Below the pieces are notes generated by a model. It ran no database searches. It saw nothing but the letters and a program-made list of their open reading frames with translations, and was not told the DNA's origin. This document shows, in pieces, positions 7,559-15,139 of a stretch of DNA of 31,967 nt (within the stretch, counting starts at the first letter, position 1; each line of letters begins with the position of its first letter). The DNA is taken from positions 1 through 31,967 of the forward strand of contig CABSDO010000011.1 of assembly GCA_902476475.1 (NCBI GenBank). Direction: 5' to 3'. The DNA is from an uncultured Collinsella sp. GTDB lineage: Bacteria > Actinomycetota > Coriobacteriia > Coriobacteriales > Coriobacteriaceae. A program made the position numbers and the translations under genes.

Positions 7559-8323
7559 CTAGCAAATGACCTGCGTATGCTCCTCGATGGCGGCACGATC
7601 TTCGGCGGCGATGCCCGGCTCGCACACCACGGCGTCCAGGCTGTCCAGACGGCAGAAGGTGTAGAAGTCGCGCTTGCCAATCTTGCTGGAATCGGCGATC
7701 AGATAGCGCGAGTCGGCCTTGCTAAAGGCGAGCTGCTGGATGCGGCCCTCTTCCATGTTAGACGTAGACACGTCGCCGTCCAAAATGCCGTTTGCGCCGA
7801 TAAAGGCTGCGTCGATCCCCAGTGCGCGCAAGGTGTCCTCGGCCGTGGGGCCCACAAAGGCGGCAGTGCGGCGGCGGTACACGCCGCCCACCAGGCACAG
7901 TTCGCAGTCTTCGCGCGCCTCGAGCAGGTTAAACACCGAAAGCGAATTGGTCACAATGCGCAGGCGAAACGCCGGCAGCATCGAGGCCATCTGCTCAACC
8001 GTGGTGCCCGTGCCCAAAAAGATGGTCGAGCCTTCCTCGATAAGCTCCACAGAACGGCACGCAATCTGCAACTTTTCCTCGGCATGCTTTGTGCGCTTTT
8101 CGCTGTGCGAATACTCATGGCGCAGCATAGCGTGTGGACGGCTCTGCGCACTGCGGGCTCCGCCGTGCACGCGCTCGATCTCGCCCAGGCTCGCAAGCTC
8201 CTCAAGGTCACGGCGGATCGTCATATCCGAGACACCTAACGCATCCGAAATCTCCTTGACCGAGACCGTTCCCTGTTCCTCGAGCAGCTGCCGAACCTTA
8301 TCCTGTCGCTCCGCTTTAATCAC
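7559..8323 (-). CDS. DeoR-family sugar-phosphate repressor (LacR-like)
   Basis: A 254-residue regulator. The N-terminal helix-turn-helix is canonical for the family (TVSVKEISDALGVSDMTIRRDLEEL, split as TVSVKEISDALG and VSDMTIRRDLEEL, then HGGA). The effector domain carries LGTGTTVEQ, VTNSLSVF, FIGANGI and DSSKIGKR. GTG at 8323 is chosen because AGGA lies 6 nt upstream and the protein then begins MIKAERQDKVRQLL, the usual DeoR start. An open extension to 8350 lacks a better signal. Family members repress sugar operons and are released by a phosphorylated sugar. With lacE, lacG and galM close by, a lactose repressor role is likely. A truncated 93%-identical copy lies at 2965-3361. Confidence 0.93.
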   Translation of the reverse strand: MIKAERQDKVRQLLEEQGTVSVKEISDALGVSDMTIRRDLEELASLGEIERVHGGARSAQSRPHAMLRHEYSHSEKRTKHAEEKLQIACRSVELIEEGSTIFLGTGTTVEQMASMLPAFRLRIVTNSLSVFNLLEAREDCELCLVGGVYRRRTAAFVGPTAEDTLRALGIDAAFIGANGILDGDVSTSNMEEGRIQQLAFSKADSRYLIADSSKIGKRDFYTFCRLDSLDAVVCEPGIAAEDRAAIEEHTQVIC

Positions 8324-8528
8324 GATGAGTCCTCGCTGTTCCACGCTCACGTCAATTCAAACAATAACGAACAAATTGTATCAGACTCGCGCGCGTCAGA
8401 AATGAACGCCCGCACAGCTCCAATCATCACTTTTTTGAGAAAAATACCCCCTGCTTTAGTGGGGTGTAGTGATAATCTCGCCTGTTCGCGCTACAGTTTG
8501 TCGGAAATACCTCGATGTTAGGAACCAA

Positions 8529-9581
8529 ATGATCACTTCCGAGCTTTTCGGCACCGCGCCGTGCGGTACCCCCGTTCATCGTTACACCCTCAACGGGCCC
8601 GAGATCTGCGTTCGCATTATGGACTATGGCGCCACCGTGTTGGGCATCGACGTGCCCGACATCCCCGGCAACGTGCGCGATGTGGTGCTGGGCTTCGATA
8701 AGCTCGAGGATTACTTTGACAACCCCGCCTGCTTTGGTGCGACCATCGGACCTGTGGCCAACCGCACTGCAGGTGCCACGATCACCATCGCCGGCACGGA
8801 CTGGCATATGCCGGCCAACGAAGGCGCCAACAACCTGCACAGCGATCTTGAGCACGGCCTGCACAAGCGCGTGTGGGATGTTGAACTCGACGAGACTCAC
8901 AACGCCGTGTGCATGACCACTTCGCTTGAGGATGGCGAGCTGGGCCTGCCCGGCAACCGCACGTTTACGGCCGTGTTTACCGTTACACGCACCGGCGTCT
9001 TTCGCATCGAGTATGGCTGCGAAAGCGACCGCGCCACCTACGTGTCTATGACCAACCACACATATTTCAACCTTGCCGGTCATAACGCCGGCATGGACTG
9101 CGAGCACTTCTTTGTCGCCAACGCCGCCCACTACCTGCCCATTGACGGCCAGAACATTCCCACCGGCGAAATTGCTCCGGTCGAAGGCACGCCATTCGAC
9201 TTCCGCGAGCTGCGTCCTGTCGCGCCCGGCATGGAGGCCGACAACCCGCAGATCAAGCAGGCACGCGGCTACGACCACTGCCTGTGCATCGATGGCTATC
9301 AGTACGGTCGCAACCTGCGCCGCGCGATGCACGTCGAGGAGATGTGGACCGGTCGTGAGCTGGACTACTACACCACCGCCCCGGGCGTGCAGCTCTACAC
9401 CGGCAACTGGCTGGGCGACGAACACGCCAAGGACGATGCCAACTATGGCTGGGGCGCTGGCTTTGCCCTCGAGGCAGAGATGTACCCCGACACGCCGCAC
9501 CAGCCGCTGTTCCCGCAGGGCATTGTGGGCCCGGGTCACCCCTACAGCAACGTGATCGAATACCACTTTATGAGGCACTAA
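8529..9581 (+). CDS. galM: Aldose 1-epimerase (mutarotase)
   Basis: A 350-residue cytoplasmic enzyme that interconverts alpha and beta anomers of galactose or glucose. The expected catalytic residues are visible: His177 in TNHTYFNLAGH as acid and Glu315 in ALEAEMYPDTPHQP as base. YDHCLCID matches the substrate-binding Asp block. Other family blocks are DYGATVLGIDVPD, FGATIGPVANRTAGATI and NNLHS. The first motif has Pro where many members have Arg (GPVANR for GRVANR). The start at 8529 has AGGA 6 nt upstream. It is divergent from the deoR gene and probably serves the lactose/galactose pathway to the left. Confidence 0.93.
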   Translation: MITSELFGTAPCGTPVHRYTLNGPEICVRIMDYGATVLGIDVPDIPGNVRDVVLGFDKLEDYFDNPACFGATIGPVANRTAGATITIAGTDWHMPANEGANNLHSDLEHGLHKRVWDVELDETHNAVCMTTSLEDGELGLPGNRTFTAVFTVTRTGVFRIEYGCESDRATYVSMTNHTYFNLAGHNAGMDCEHFFVANAAHYLPIDGQNIPTGEIAPVEGTPFDFRELRPVAPGMEADNPQIKQARGYDHCLCIDGYQYGRNLRRAMHVEEMWTGRELDYYTTAPGVQLYTGNWLGDEHAKDDANYGWGAGFALEAEMYPDTPHQPLFPQGIVGPGHPYSNVIEYHFMRH

Positions 9582-9606
9582 GCCCGCAACGTGACATACC
9601 GTACAA

Positions 9607-9640
9607 AAATGCCCGTCGATGTTTTCATCGACGGGCATTT
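9607..9640. terminator. Bidirectional terminator between galM and nagA1
   Basis: A perfect 15-bp stem (9607-9621 with 9626-9640) with a TTTT loop, rich in GC in the middle. On the minus strand it is followed by five T, and on the plus strand by TTTGCATT. It lies between the convergent galM and nagA1 genes; 9641-9757 holds no recognisable gene. Confidence 0.85.
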
Positions 9641-9757
9641 GCATTACCGCGACCATGGACCGCTCCGAACTCGGAATGCCTCAATCAGTCGCTTCCGGCT
9701 TGCTATCAAGTTTCGGTGATAATACGCCCCGATCCTCTCGGGTTCTTACTTTGGCGA

Positions 9758-10927
9758 CTACTCGGCAAACGCGTTGCCGACGCTCTGGCCGCCAACATAT
9801 GTCTCTACGAGGGTGAGCTCATGGTCGAACACGACAAAGTCGGCGTCGCGACCAGGCATGATGCTGCCGCACTTATCCTCGATGTGCGCGGAGCGTGCCG
9901 GCACCTCGGTTGCCATGCGAATGGCGATATCGGCGCTGGCGATGCCCCAGTCGACGATGTTCTTGACGCCCTGGGCAAGCGTGAGCACCGAGCCGGCAAT
10001 GCTCTTGCCGTCAGCGAGCCAGCACAGGTTGTCCTTCATGATGACGTCCATGCCACCACTGGTGTAGCTGCCCTCGGGCATGCCGCCGCAACCCAGGCAG
10101 TCGGTGATGAGCACCGTGTGCTGCCAGCCCTTGGCCTGCAGCAGCGCCTTGATGGCGGCAGGGTTTACATGCTTACCGTCACAGATGATCTCGGCGTAGG
10201 TCTCGGGCGTGGACATAGCGGCACCCACGACACCGGGCTCACGGTGATGCAGCCCGCGCTGGCCGTTATAGGTATGCGTAAAGCAGCTGGCACCGGCGTT
10301 GATAGCGGCAATGCACTCATCGTAGGTGGCGTCGGAGTGACCGATGCTGGTCACCACACCCTTGGCGTTCAGAGCAGCCGCATAAGCAGCGGCACCGTCG
10401 CGCTCGGCCGCCATGGCGCTCTTGACGATGCGACCACCCGCAGCCTCCTGCCACTGATCGAAGACCTCCTCGGAGGGATCGATAAGATAAGCAGGGTTCT
10501 GCGCGCCCACGTGCTTCATGGTAAAGAAGGGGCCCTCCAGGTAGATGCCCTGAATGCGAGCACCGCAGAAGTCGGGGCCGCGACCCTCGTCTGCCTGAGC
10601 GATGGCGGCGCAGGCGTCCTTGATCTGCTCGACGCCATCGGTGAACGTCGTGGGCAGCCAGCTGGTGGTACCGCGACGGGCGAGCTCGGTCGAGCTGATA
10701 TCGATGCCCTCGGGATCGTTATCGGTAGTTGAGTGGTTGTAGAAGCCATGGATGTGAGTATCGACCATACCCGGTGCGATCCACGACCCCGTGTAGTCCT
10801 TAATCTCGCAAGAGGGCTCGTCGGCCTGCCAGGCGCCAAAGACGCCATCCTCGACCATAAGATAGCCGCCCAGTTGCGGACCTGCCGGCAAGAAGAACTT
10901 GTCGGCCTTAATTGCGTACGTGCTCAT
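9758..10927 (-). CDS. nagA: N-acetylglucosamine-6-phosphate deacetylase, copy 1
   Basis: A 389-residue amidohydrolase that removes acetate from GlcNAc-6-P (or GalNAc-6-P) to give the amino-sugar phosphate. Metal and catalytic motifs are DTHIHG, LEGPF, GHSDATY, FTHTYNG and the catalytic Asp in ITDCLGCGG. The ATG at 10927 is preceded by AAGGAG at 5 nt; a GTG two codons earlier is less likely. It differs from the second copy (15140-16309) at about 24 of 389 positions without gaps. It follows agaS on the same strand, but a strong terminator lies between them, so it may have its own promoter or depend on read-through. Confidence 0.96.
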   Translation of the reverse strand: MSTYAIKADKFFLPAGPQLGGYLMVEDGVFGAWQADEPSCEIKDYTGSWIAPGMVDTHIHGFYNHSTTDNDPEGIDISSTELARRGTTSWLPTTFTDGVEQIKDACAAIAQADEGRGPDFCGARIQGIYLEGPFFTMKHVGAQNPAYLIDPSEEVFDQWQEAAGGRIVKSAMAAERDGAAAYAAALNAKGVVTSIGHSDATYDECIAAINAGASCFTHTYNGQRGLHHREPGVVGAAMSTPETYAEIICDGKHVNPAAIKALLQAKGWQHTVLITDCLGCGGMPEGSYTSGGMDVIMKDNLCWLADGKSIAGSVLTLAQGVKNIVDWGIASADIAIRMATEVPARSAHIEDKCGSIMPGRDADFVVFDHELTLVETYVGGQSVGNAFAE

Positions 10928-10985
10928 ATGCACTCCTTGCTTTAAAGCAGTTGACTGTGGTGATGCTATACCCAGCTCAGGTAAA

Positions 10986-11024
10986 ACAAAAAGCGCCCGC
11001 CCGCCGTTATGAGCGGACGGGCGC
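10986..11024 (-). terminator. Terminator after agaS
   Basis: GCGCCCGCCCGC (10993-11004) pairs with GCGGACGGGCGC (11013-11024) with one mismatch. On the minus strand it is followed by TTTTTGTTTT. It lies between agaS and nagA1. Confidence 0.88.
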
Positions 11025-11042
11025 CCTTACAGAGGGACGCGA

Positions 11043-12209
11043 CTAAGCGGTGAAGGGGTGAATCGTCACGCCCTTAACCACGCGGTTGACCGTGCCGGTG
11101 GGGCTCGGCGTATCGGGCGTGTTGCCCACGCGCACGGAGTTGAGCAGGCTGATAGCCTGGGCAAACATCACGAACGGCAGAGCAAGGTAGCCCTCGGGAA
11201 GTGCCTCGTAGCCCTTAAAGGTGAAGGACTCACCCTCATAGACGGTGGCACCTTCCTGCTGAACGGCGACGGTGTGCTGAGCGATCTCGTCGCCACCGAT
11301 CTCGTTGAGGATGTCGATATCGTACTGACGGGTGTAGGCGTCGTTGTTGACGAACACGAAGACGAGCGTCTTATCGTCGACGAAGGACTTGGGTCCGTGA
11401 CGATAGCCCATGGAGGTGTCGTAAGAAGTGGCAACCAGACCGTGAGCGAGCTCGAGGATCTTGAGCTGGCTCTCCTGGGCAAGGCCACCAAAGGAGCCAG
11501 AACCCAAGTAGGTCACGCGGTTGAAGTCGCCAGCCAGGTAATCGGCGATCTCAGACTCACGAGAGATAACCTCCTCGCCCATCTTGGCAATCGTCTCGAC
11601 CCACTCGGCTTTCTGCTCGTCAGAGGCAGTGTCGAAAATAAGGGTTGAGAGCAGGGTCATGCAGGTGTAGGAACCGGTCATGGCGAAGCCCTTGTCGTTG
11701 GCGCGCGGGATGAGCAGCGTTAGCGCGTTGGGATCATCGGCAGACTCGACAGCGAGCTTGCCCTCGGGAGCGCAGGTGATGTTGAGGAACTTGACGTTGT
11801 GGACGAGCTCCTTGGCAACGGCAACGGCGGCAAGGCTCTCGGGGCTGTTGCCAGAGCGGGCAAAGGAAACCACGAGCGTGGGATCCTCGGCGCGCAGGAA
11901 GTCGCGCGGGGCGCTCACGATGTCGGTCGTGGCGATGGGCTTAAAGTCGTAGAGATCAGTGTTGCCAGCGTGACGCAGGTACGGGGCGCAGGTATCGCCA
12001 ACGTAGTCGGACGTACCGGCACCGGTGAAGACAACGGACAGACGGCGCTCGCCCATAGCGCGAGCCTCGGCCAGAAAGGCCTCGATGGCCTCCTTGTTCT
12101 CGCGATAGATGTTGAGCGTATCACGCCAAAGCTCGGGCTGCTGAGCAATCTCGGCCGTGGTGATCTGGGCGCCGAGCTCGGTGAGCTCCTCGACACTCTT
12201 CTTGAACAT
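11043..12209 (-). CDS. agaS: SIS-domain sugar-phosphate isomerase/deaminase (AgaS)
   Basis: A 388-residue protein with two SIS domains, as in AgaS of the N-acetylgalactosamine pathway. The first domain shows VVFTGAGTSDYVGD and VVSFARSGNSPESLAA; the second shows TYLGSGSFGGLAQE and GYRHGPKSFVDDKTLVFV. AgaS deaminates and isomerises galactosamine-6-P to tagatose-6-P in enterobacteria. Because nagA sits next to it and no nagB is visible here, it may instead or also act on glucosamine-6-P. The ATG at 12209 has AGAGGT 8 nt upstream and gives the family N-terminus; in-frame codons further upstream are not supported. It lies downstream of the GntR gene of module A with a 111-bp gap. Confidence 0.93.
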   Translation of the reverse strand: MFKKSVEELTELGAQITTAEIAQQPELWRDTLNIYRENKEAIEAFLAEARAMGERRLSVVFTGAGTSDYVGDTCAPYLRHAGNTDLYDFKPIATTDIVSAPRDFLRAEDPTLVVSFARSGNSPESLAAVAVAKELVHNVKFLNITCAPEGKLAVESADDPNALTLLIPRANDKGFAMTGSYTCMTLLSTLIFDTASDEQKAEWVETIAKMGEEVISRESEIADYLAGDFNRVTYLGSGSFGGLAQESQLKILELAHGLVATSYDTSMGYRHGPKSFVDDKTLVFVFVNNDAYTRQYDIDILNEIGGDEIAQHTVAVQQEGATVYEGESFTFKGYEALPEGYLALPFVMFAQAISLLNSVRVGNTPDTPSPTGTVNRVVKGVTIHPFTA

Positions 12210-12320
12210 TTCTAATACCTCTTTCTTTACTAAATTGTCTGATATACAAAGACTCAACCTGAAAAGTCAAATCGAGTAGTAGTCATAGGCTGTTTTTCAT
12301 TCGTTAGCACTCGCATCCGG

Positions 12321-13055
12321 TCACATAACATCTCGATAATGAGAAATCCTGTACTTAAACTTATCCGCACGAGCCACCGAAAGCGTGAACTCGACAACAT
12401 CATTTTGGGTGTTGTGAGTAGTTCGGACTATGTCCAGAACTGGCGAACCTTCATCAATACCTAGAAGCCGAGCGTCACATAGACGTGCTATACCCGCAGA
12501 GAACTCCTCATCCGCTACTCGAATTTTCTGCTGATAATCCTGCTCAATGACATCGTAAAGGGGCTTCTGTTCGAGTAGAGGACGCTTGAGTGAAATAAAG
12601 AGGCTTGCTGGAAGATAGCTACGCTCAACCATCATAGGTATACCATCTGCCAACCGCAAACGTTTGAGTTTTAATACCTTTTCACCCAAACGAATCCCCA
12701 TTTGTATCGAGAGCGTTTTATCTGCTTCCATTTCACAGAACTCTAAGATGGTTGTTTCTGGCAGCCGACCCATCGCTTTCATCTGTTCAGTAAAACTGTA
12801 CGATTGAGTAAGATTTGTTGCTTGGGCTAGTCGATCGGCAACAAACGTACCGCGACCTTGTTTTCGCACAATTCGACCACGATGCTCAAGTTCCTGAATT
12901 GCAAGCCGGACAGTCGATCGCGAAAGCCCGTAACGTTCGGCAAGTTCACGTTCGGACGTAATCAAATCACCTGGCTGATATTCATGATCAATTTTCTCGA
13001 TCAGAATATCTACGAGCTGGTCATATAGCGGTTGCCTGTGCCTCTTGCACGTCAT
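12321..13055 (-). CDS. GntR/UTRA regulator of amino-sugar module A
   Basis: A 244-residue HutC/NagR-type regulator. The winged helix is at about residues 8-75 (QPLYDQLVDILIEKIDHE, SERELAERYGLSRSTVRLA, KQGRGTFVADR), followed by a UTRA domain. It is paralogous to the GntR at 16453-17184 along its full length, for example NLTQSYSFTEQMKAMGR against NLTQTYSFTEQMKAIGR and SVARADKFKY against SVARADQFKY. The ATG at 13055 has GGAG 6 nt upstream. It probably senses an amino-sugar phosphate and controls agaS and its own unit through the TGGT-N4-ACCA site at 13516. It is more A+T-rich than its paralog. Confidence 0.93.
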   Translation of the reverse strand: MTCKRHRQPLYDQLVDILIEKIDHEYQPGDLITSERELAERYGLSRSTVRLAIQELEHRGRIVRKQGRGTFVADRLAQATNLTQSYSFTEQMKAMGRLPETTILEFCEMEADKTLSIQMGIRLGEKVLKLKRLRLADGIPMMVERSYLPASLFISLKRPLLEQKPLYDVIEQDYQQKIRVADEEFSAGIARLCDARLLGIDEGSPVLDIVRTTHNTQNDVVEFTLSVARADKFKYRISHYRDVM

Positions 13056-13142
13056 GATATTCTCCACGTAATTAGCAATTGACCAATACTCCAGCCTTCA
13101 GGTAATGCATCAACATGTCCAATAAATGGGCTAATAGCGACA

Positions 13143-13292
13143 CTACAGCTCATCGTCTTCATCATCGTCAGCAATCTCGAGTTTCTTGAGATCCACTCCC
13201 TCACAACCAACAACCCGTGCGCGTTCGGCAAGTTCATCAAGCGTTGGATCTCCAAACGCACGCGTCATAACGAGCTCCACCAACGAATGCAT
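13143..13292 (-). CDS. Small ORF with acidic C-terminus, unknown
   Basis: A 49-codon frame upstream of gntR on the same strand. It contains PTLDELAERARVVGCEGVDL and ends in ADDDEDDEL. ATGs at 13292 (GGGAG 4 nt upstream) and 13268 (GGAG 6 nt upstream) are both plausible starts. It lies between the operator at 13516 and gntR and may be the first gene of the unit, or the tail of a lost gene. No family is recognised. Support is composition and ribosome sites only. Confidence 0.35.
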   Translation of the reverse strand: MHSLVELVMTRAFGDPTLDELAERARVVGCEGVDLKKLEIADDDEDDEL

Positions 13293-13515
13293 GCTACTCC
13301 CGATCTTCGTGCTCTACGACGCGGATGCCGGTTCCTCGACCCTCAGCTAAACGCCTCGCCTATTATGGACGCATTAACGCAATTATGTAGACAGAATCTG
13401 AAGTGGTCCGTAAACGGTAGCGAAATGACGATGAACGGCTTTAATAGAGAAAAATTAAACCGCCTGTTAGATTACTGTTTAATTATAGATTTCTTACGAT
13501 TCTATACTTGAAAGG

Positions 13516-13527
13516 TGGTATGTACCA
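13516..13527. promoter_or_regulatory. TGGT-N4-ACCA operator, module A
   Basis: TGGTATGTACCA has perfect 4+4 arms around 4 nt, as in HutC/NagR-type GntR sites. It lies in the A+T-rich 400-bp gap (13293-13705) upstream of the minus-strand small ORF-gntR-agaS unit. The same pattern occurs at 17216-17227 and 19219-19230. Nothing else is recognised in this gap. Confidence 0.65.
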
Positions 13528-13705
13528 GCTGTCCACTATTTCCTACTAGTTACGTTATGTTTAATCGCATTTCATCAAATGCTTATCTATTTTGGATTCA
13601 CCTACATGAGCATTAGAGATCTGTTGCCTTCCTATTTCTAAGACTGAAAGTATCCTGAATCGAACCTGACTTTCTTACGGCTGATTCGCCGCGTTCGACG
13701 ACTCG

Positions 13706-14188
13706 TTAATACAGCAGAGCATTAATGGAGTCGGGTTCGTCACTGGGTAGATTGCGAACTTCCATTTTCACGCCAAGCGCTTGCAGCTCTTTGAGGGCGG
13801 CAACGTCGGCATCGTCTATGGCGACCGCGGGCGTTACAGAGCGTTTGCCCTCCCCTGCCTGTATATGGCCAATGCTGATCTTGGTAATCGGCACACCACC
13901 CTTAACCAGCGCGAGCGCATCGGCGGGTGAGGCCACCATGACCAGAATCCATTGACGCGGCGTTGCGGTATGAATGATGTCGATGGTCCTTTGCACCGAG
14001 AAAAACCGCGTCCACACGCCCTCGGGCGCCGCCACCCTCATGGGTGCCCATTGGCGCGAATCTGCCGCGATCTCATCGTTGACGATTAGGACAAGGTTGG
14101 AACCCACAGCCTCGTTCCACAGCTCAACGTCTTGCCCGTAAATAAACCGGTCATCGATACGTGTGAGAAGGATCCTGGGTTGAGCCAT
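13706..14188 (-). CDS. Orphan mannose/GalNAc-family PTS EIIB with Tyr at the phospho-His position
   Basis: A 160-residue protein with the complete EIIB fold of the mannose/sorbose family, closest in pattern to AgaV/AgaB. Recognisable blocks are LTRIDDRFIYGQ, LVLIVNDEIAAD, VKGGVPITKISIGHI and the C-terminal ALKELQALGVKMEVRNLP. Family members have RLIHGQ, where the His carries the phosphate. Here that codon is TAC and gives Tyr17 (14138-14140). The rest looks intact with no stops, so the gene is probably expressed. No EIIC, EIID or EIIA gene is adjacent. It may be a regulatory or decoy EIIB rather than a transport component. The ATG at 14188 fits the family start; the ribosome site (GGGG) is modest. 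Confidence 0.88.
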   Translation of the reverse strand: MAQPRILLTRIDDRFIYGQDVELWNEAVGSNLVLIVNDEIAADSRQWAPMRVAAPEGVWTRFFSVQRTIDIIHTATPRQWILVMVASPADALALVKGGVPITKISIGHIQAGEGKRSVTPAVAIDDADVAALKELQALGVKMEVRNLPSDEPDSINALLY

Positions 14189-14277
14189 GGCAGCCCCATT
14201 CTGTTTGAGACCCGTAAGAGCAAGACATCGCGTCTCCAATATTAGTGCATTTAAAGTGAGAAAAGCCGTCAGAACAC

Positions 14278-14306
14278 TTGCGCGGATGTGCGATGTCCCG
14301 TATCAT
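14278..14306 (+). promoter_or_regulatory. Probable tRNA promoter
   Basis: TTGCGC (14278-14283), a 17-nt spacer and TATCAT (14301-14306), 40 nt before the tRNA start, with correct spacing for a sigma-70-type promoter. Confidence 0.6.
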
Positions 14307-14345
14307 AGACAGCCGTTGACGTCTCAGTTGCGTCACCACATGGCC

Positions 14346-14421
14346 GCCAGCGTAGCTCAGTTGGTAGAGCACCGCTCTCGTAAAGCGGGGGTCACCGGTT
14401 CGAGCCCGGTCGCTGGCTCCA
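14346..14421 (+). tRNA. tRNA-Thr (anticodon CGU)
   Basis: A complete cloverleaf. The acceptor stem is GCCAGCG with CGCTGGC, the D arm is GCTC-AGTTGGTA-GAGC, and the anticodon stem is CCGCT/AGCGG with loop CTCGTAA, giving anticodon CGT. The T arm contains GGTTCGAGCCC. CCA is encoded at 14419-14421 after the discriminator T. It reads ACG codons. Confidence 0.95.
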
Positions 14422-14432
14422 TTGCACAAGAT

Positions 14433-14455
14433 AGCCGCCTTCGGGCGGCTTTTTT
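14433..14455 (+). terminator. Terminator after tRNA-Thr
   Basis: AGCCGCC-TTCG-GGCGGCT followed by TTTTT: a stable UUCG tetraloop hairpin 12 nt after the tRNA CCA end. Confidence 0.92.
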
Positions 14456-14510
14456 GTTGCCGATTTTGAGTGCGTGTGCGCCAATCCAAGCATCGCCACG
14501 TTGACCGCTT

Positions 14511-14602
14511 TCTACTCAAAAACGGAAACCCCACCAAACGTGATCCCCTAGGGAAAACGCATTTGGCGGGGTCCTAGCGTGATTTCTATAGGGAAATCAC
14601 GC
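14511..14602 (-). terminator. Double hairpin / terminator after the yhcH-like gene
   Basis: Two hairpins lie beyond the minus-strand stop at 14634. The first (14577-14586 with 14593-14602) is a perfect 10-bp stem. The second (14528-14538 with 14562-14572) has 11 bp with one mismatch and is followed on the minus strand by TTTCCGTTTTT. The loop of the second repeats part of the first (TGAT-CCCTAGGGAAA-like). Confidence 0.75.
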
Positions 14603-14633
14603 CATCAAACGAACAGCTCAGCCGAGCAGTGCG

Positions 14634-15107
14634 CTACTCCTCCCAGTAAGCGTCTGCAAGCAGCTTAAAGCAGATCTTCTTGACCGGCTGCGCACCATCG
14701 CCCGGGAACTCGAGCGTGGGCATGTGAGGCTCGCCGGCAACGAACAGCGCAAACTTGTCATCGGCAAGATCGCCGGCGATCGACGCGTCGGAATCGACCA
14801 GATCGTAGTCATCCTTCTCGTCAAACTCCTGAACCAGCGTCAGGCTGCCCGTGGCGACCTTAAAGGCCTCGCGGCCCTCGACATCGATCTGCAGGTCGTG
14901 ATAGCGCTGATGCGTCTCATAGTGAGCCTCGGCCTCGGGACGCGTCGTGGGAGCCATGACGTTCGCATAGACCTTGTCGCCCAGAATCGGATGGCTGCCC
15001 ACCTCGAGCTCCGCCGGGTCGTTCTCCTCGAGCCAGTCGATCAGCACATCGAGGCCCTTGAGCATTCCGCGGTATTCCTCGATATCGCCCAGTGCACCGT
15101 AAATCAT
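14634..15107 (-). CDS. YhcH/YjgK/YiaL-family protein (NanQ/TabA-like)
   Basis: A 157-residue cupin-like protein of the YhcH/YjgK/YiaL family (former DUF386). Diagnostic blocks are the N-terminal MIYGALGDIEEY, HYETHQRYHDLQIDVEG, FALFVAGEPHMP and VKKICFKL. Conserved His and Glu residues in HRYHDLQ-like and PHMP motifs form the presumed metal site. E. coli YhcH (NanQ) acts as a sialic acid anomerase, and others are linked to biofilm or sugar use. The ATG at 15107 has GAGGGG upstream. It follows nagA2 by 32 bp on the same strand, so an anomerase role for an amino-sugar intermediate is a fair inference. Confidence 0.9.
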   Translation of the reverse strand: MIYGALGDIEEYRGMLKGLDVLIDWLEENDPAELEVGSHPILGDKVYANVMAPTTRPEAEAHYETHQRYHDLQIDVEGREAFKVATGSLTLVQEFDEKDDYDLVDSDASIAGDLADDKFALFVAGEPHMPTLEFPGDGAQPVKKICFKLLADAYWEE

Positions 15108-15139
15108 CTAAATCCCCTCTCGGATCGTTTCTTTGGCGG

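Noticed and set aside
8427..9656. A 409-codon minus-strand open frame over galM
   Set aside because: galM on the plus strand has all catalytic motifs; this frame has none and no ribosome site.
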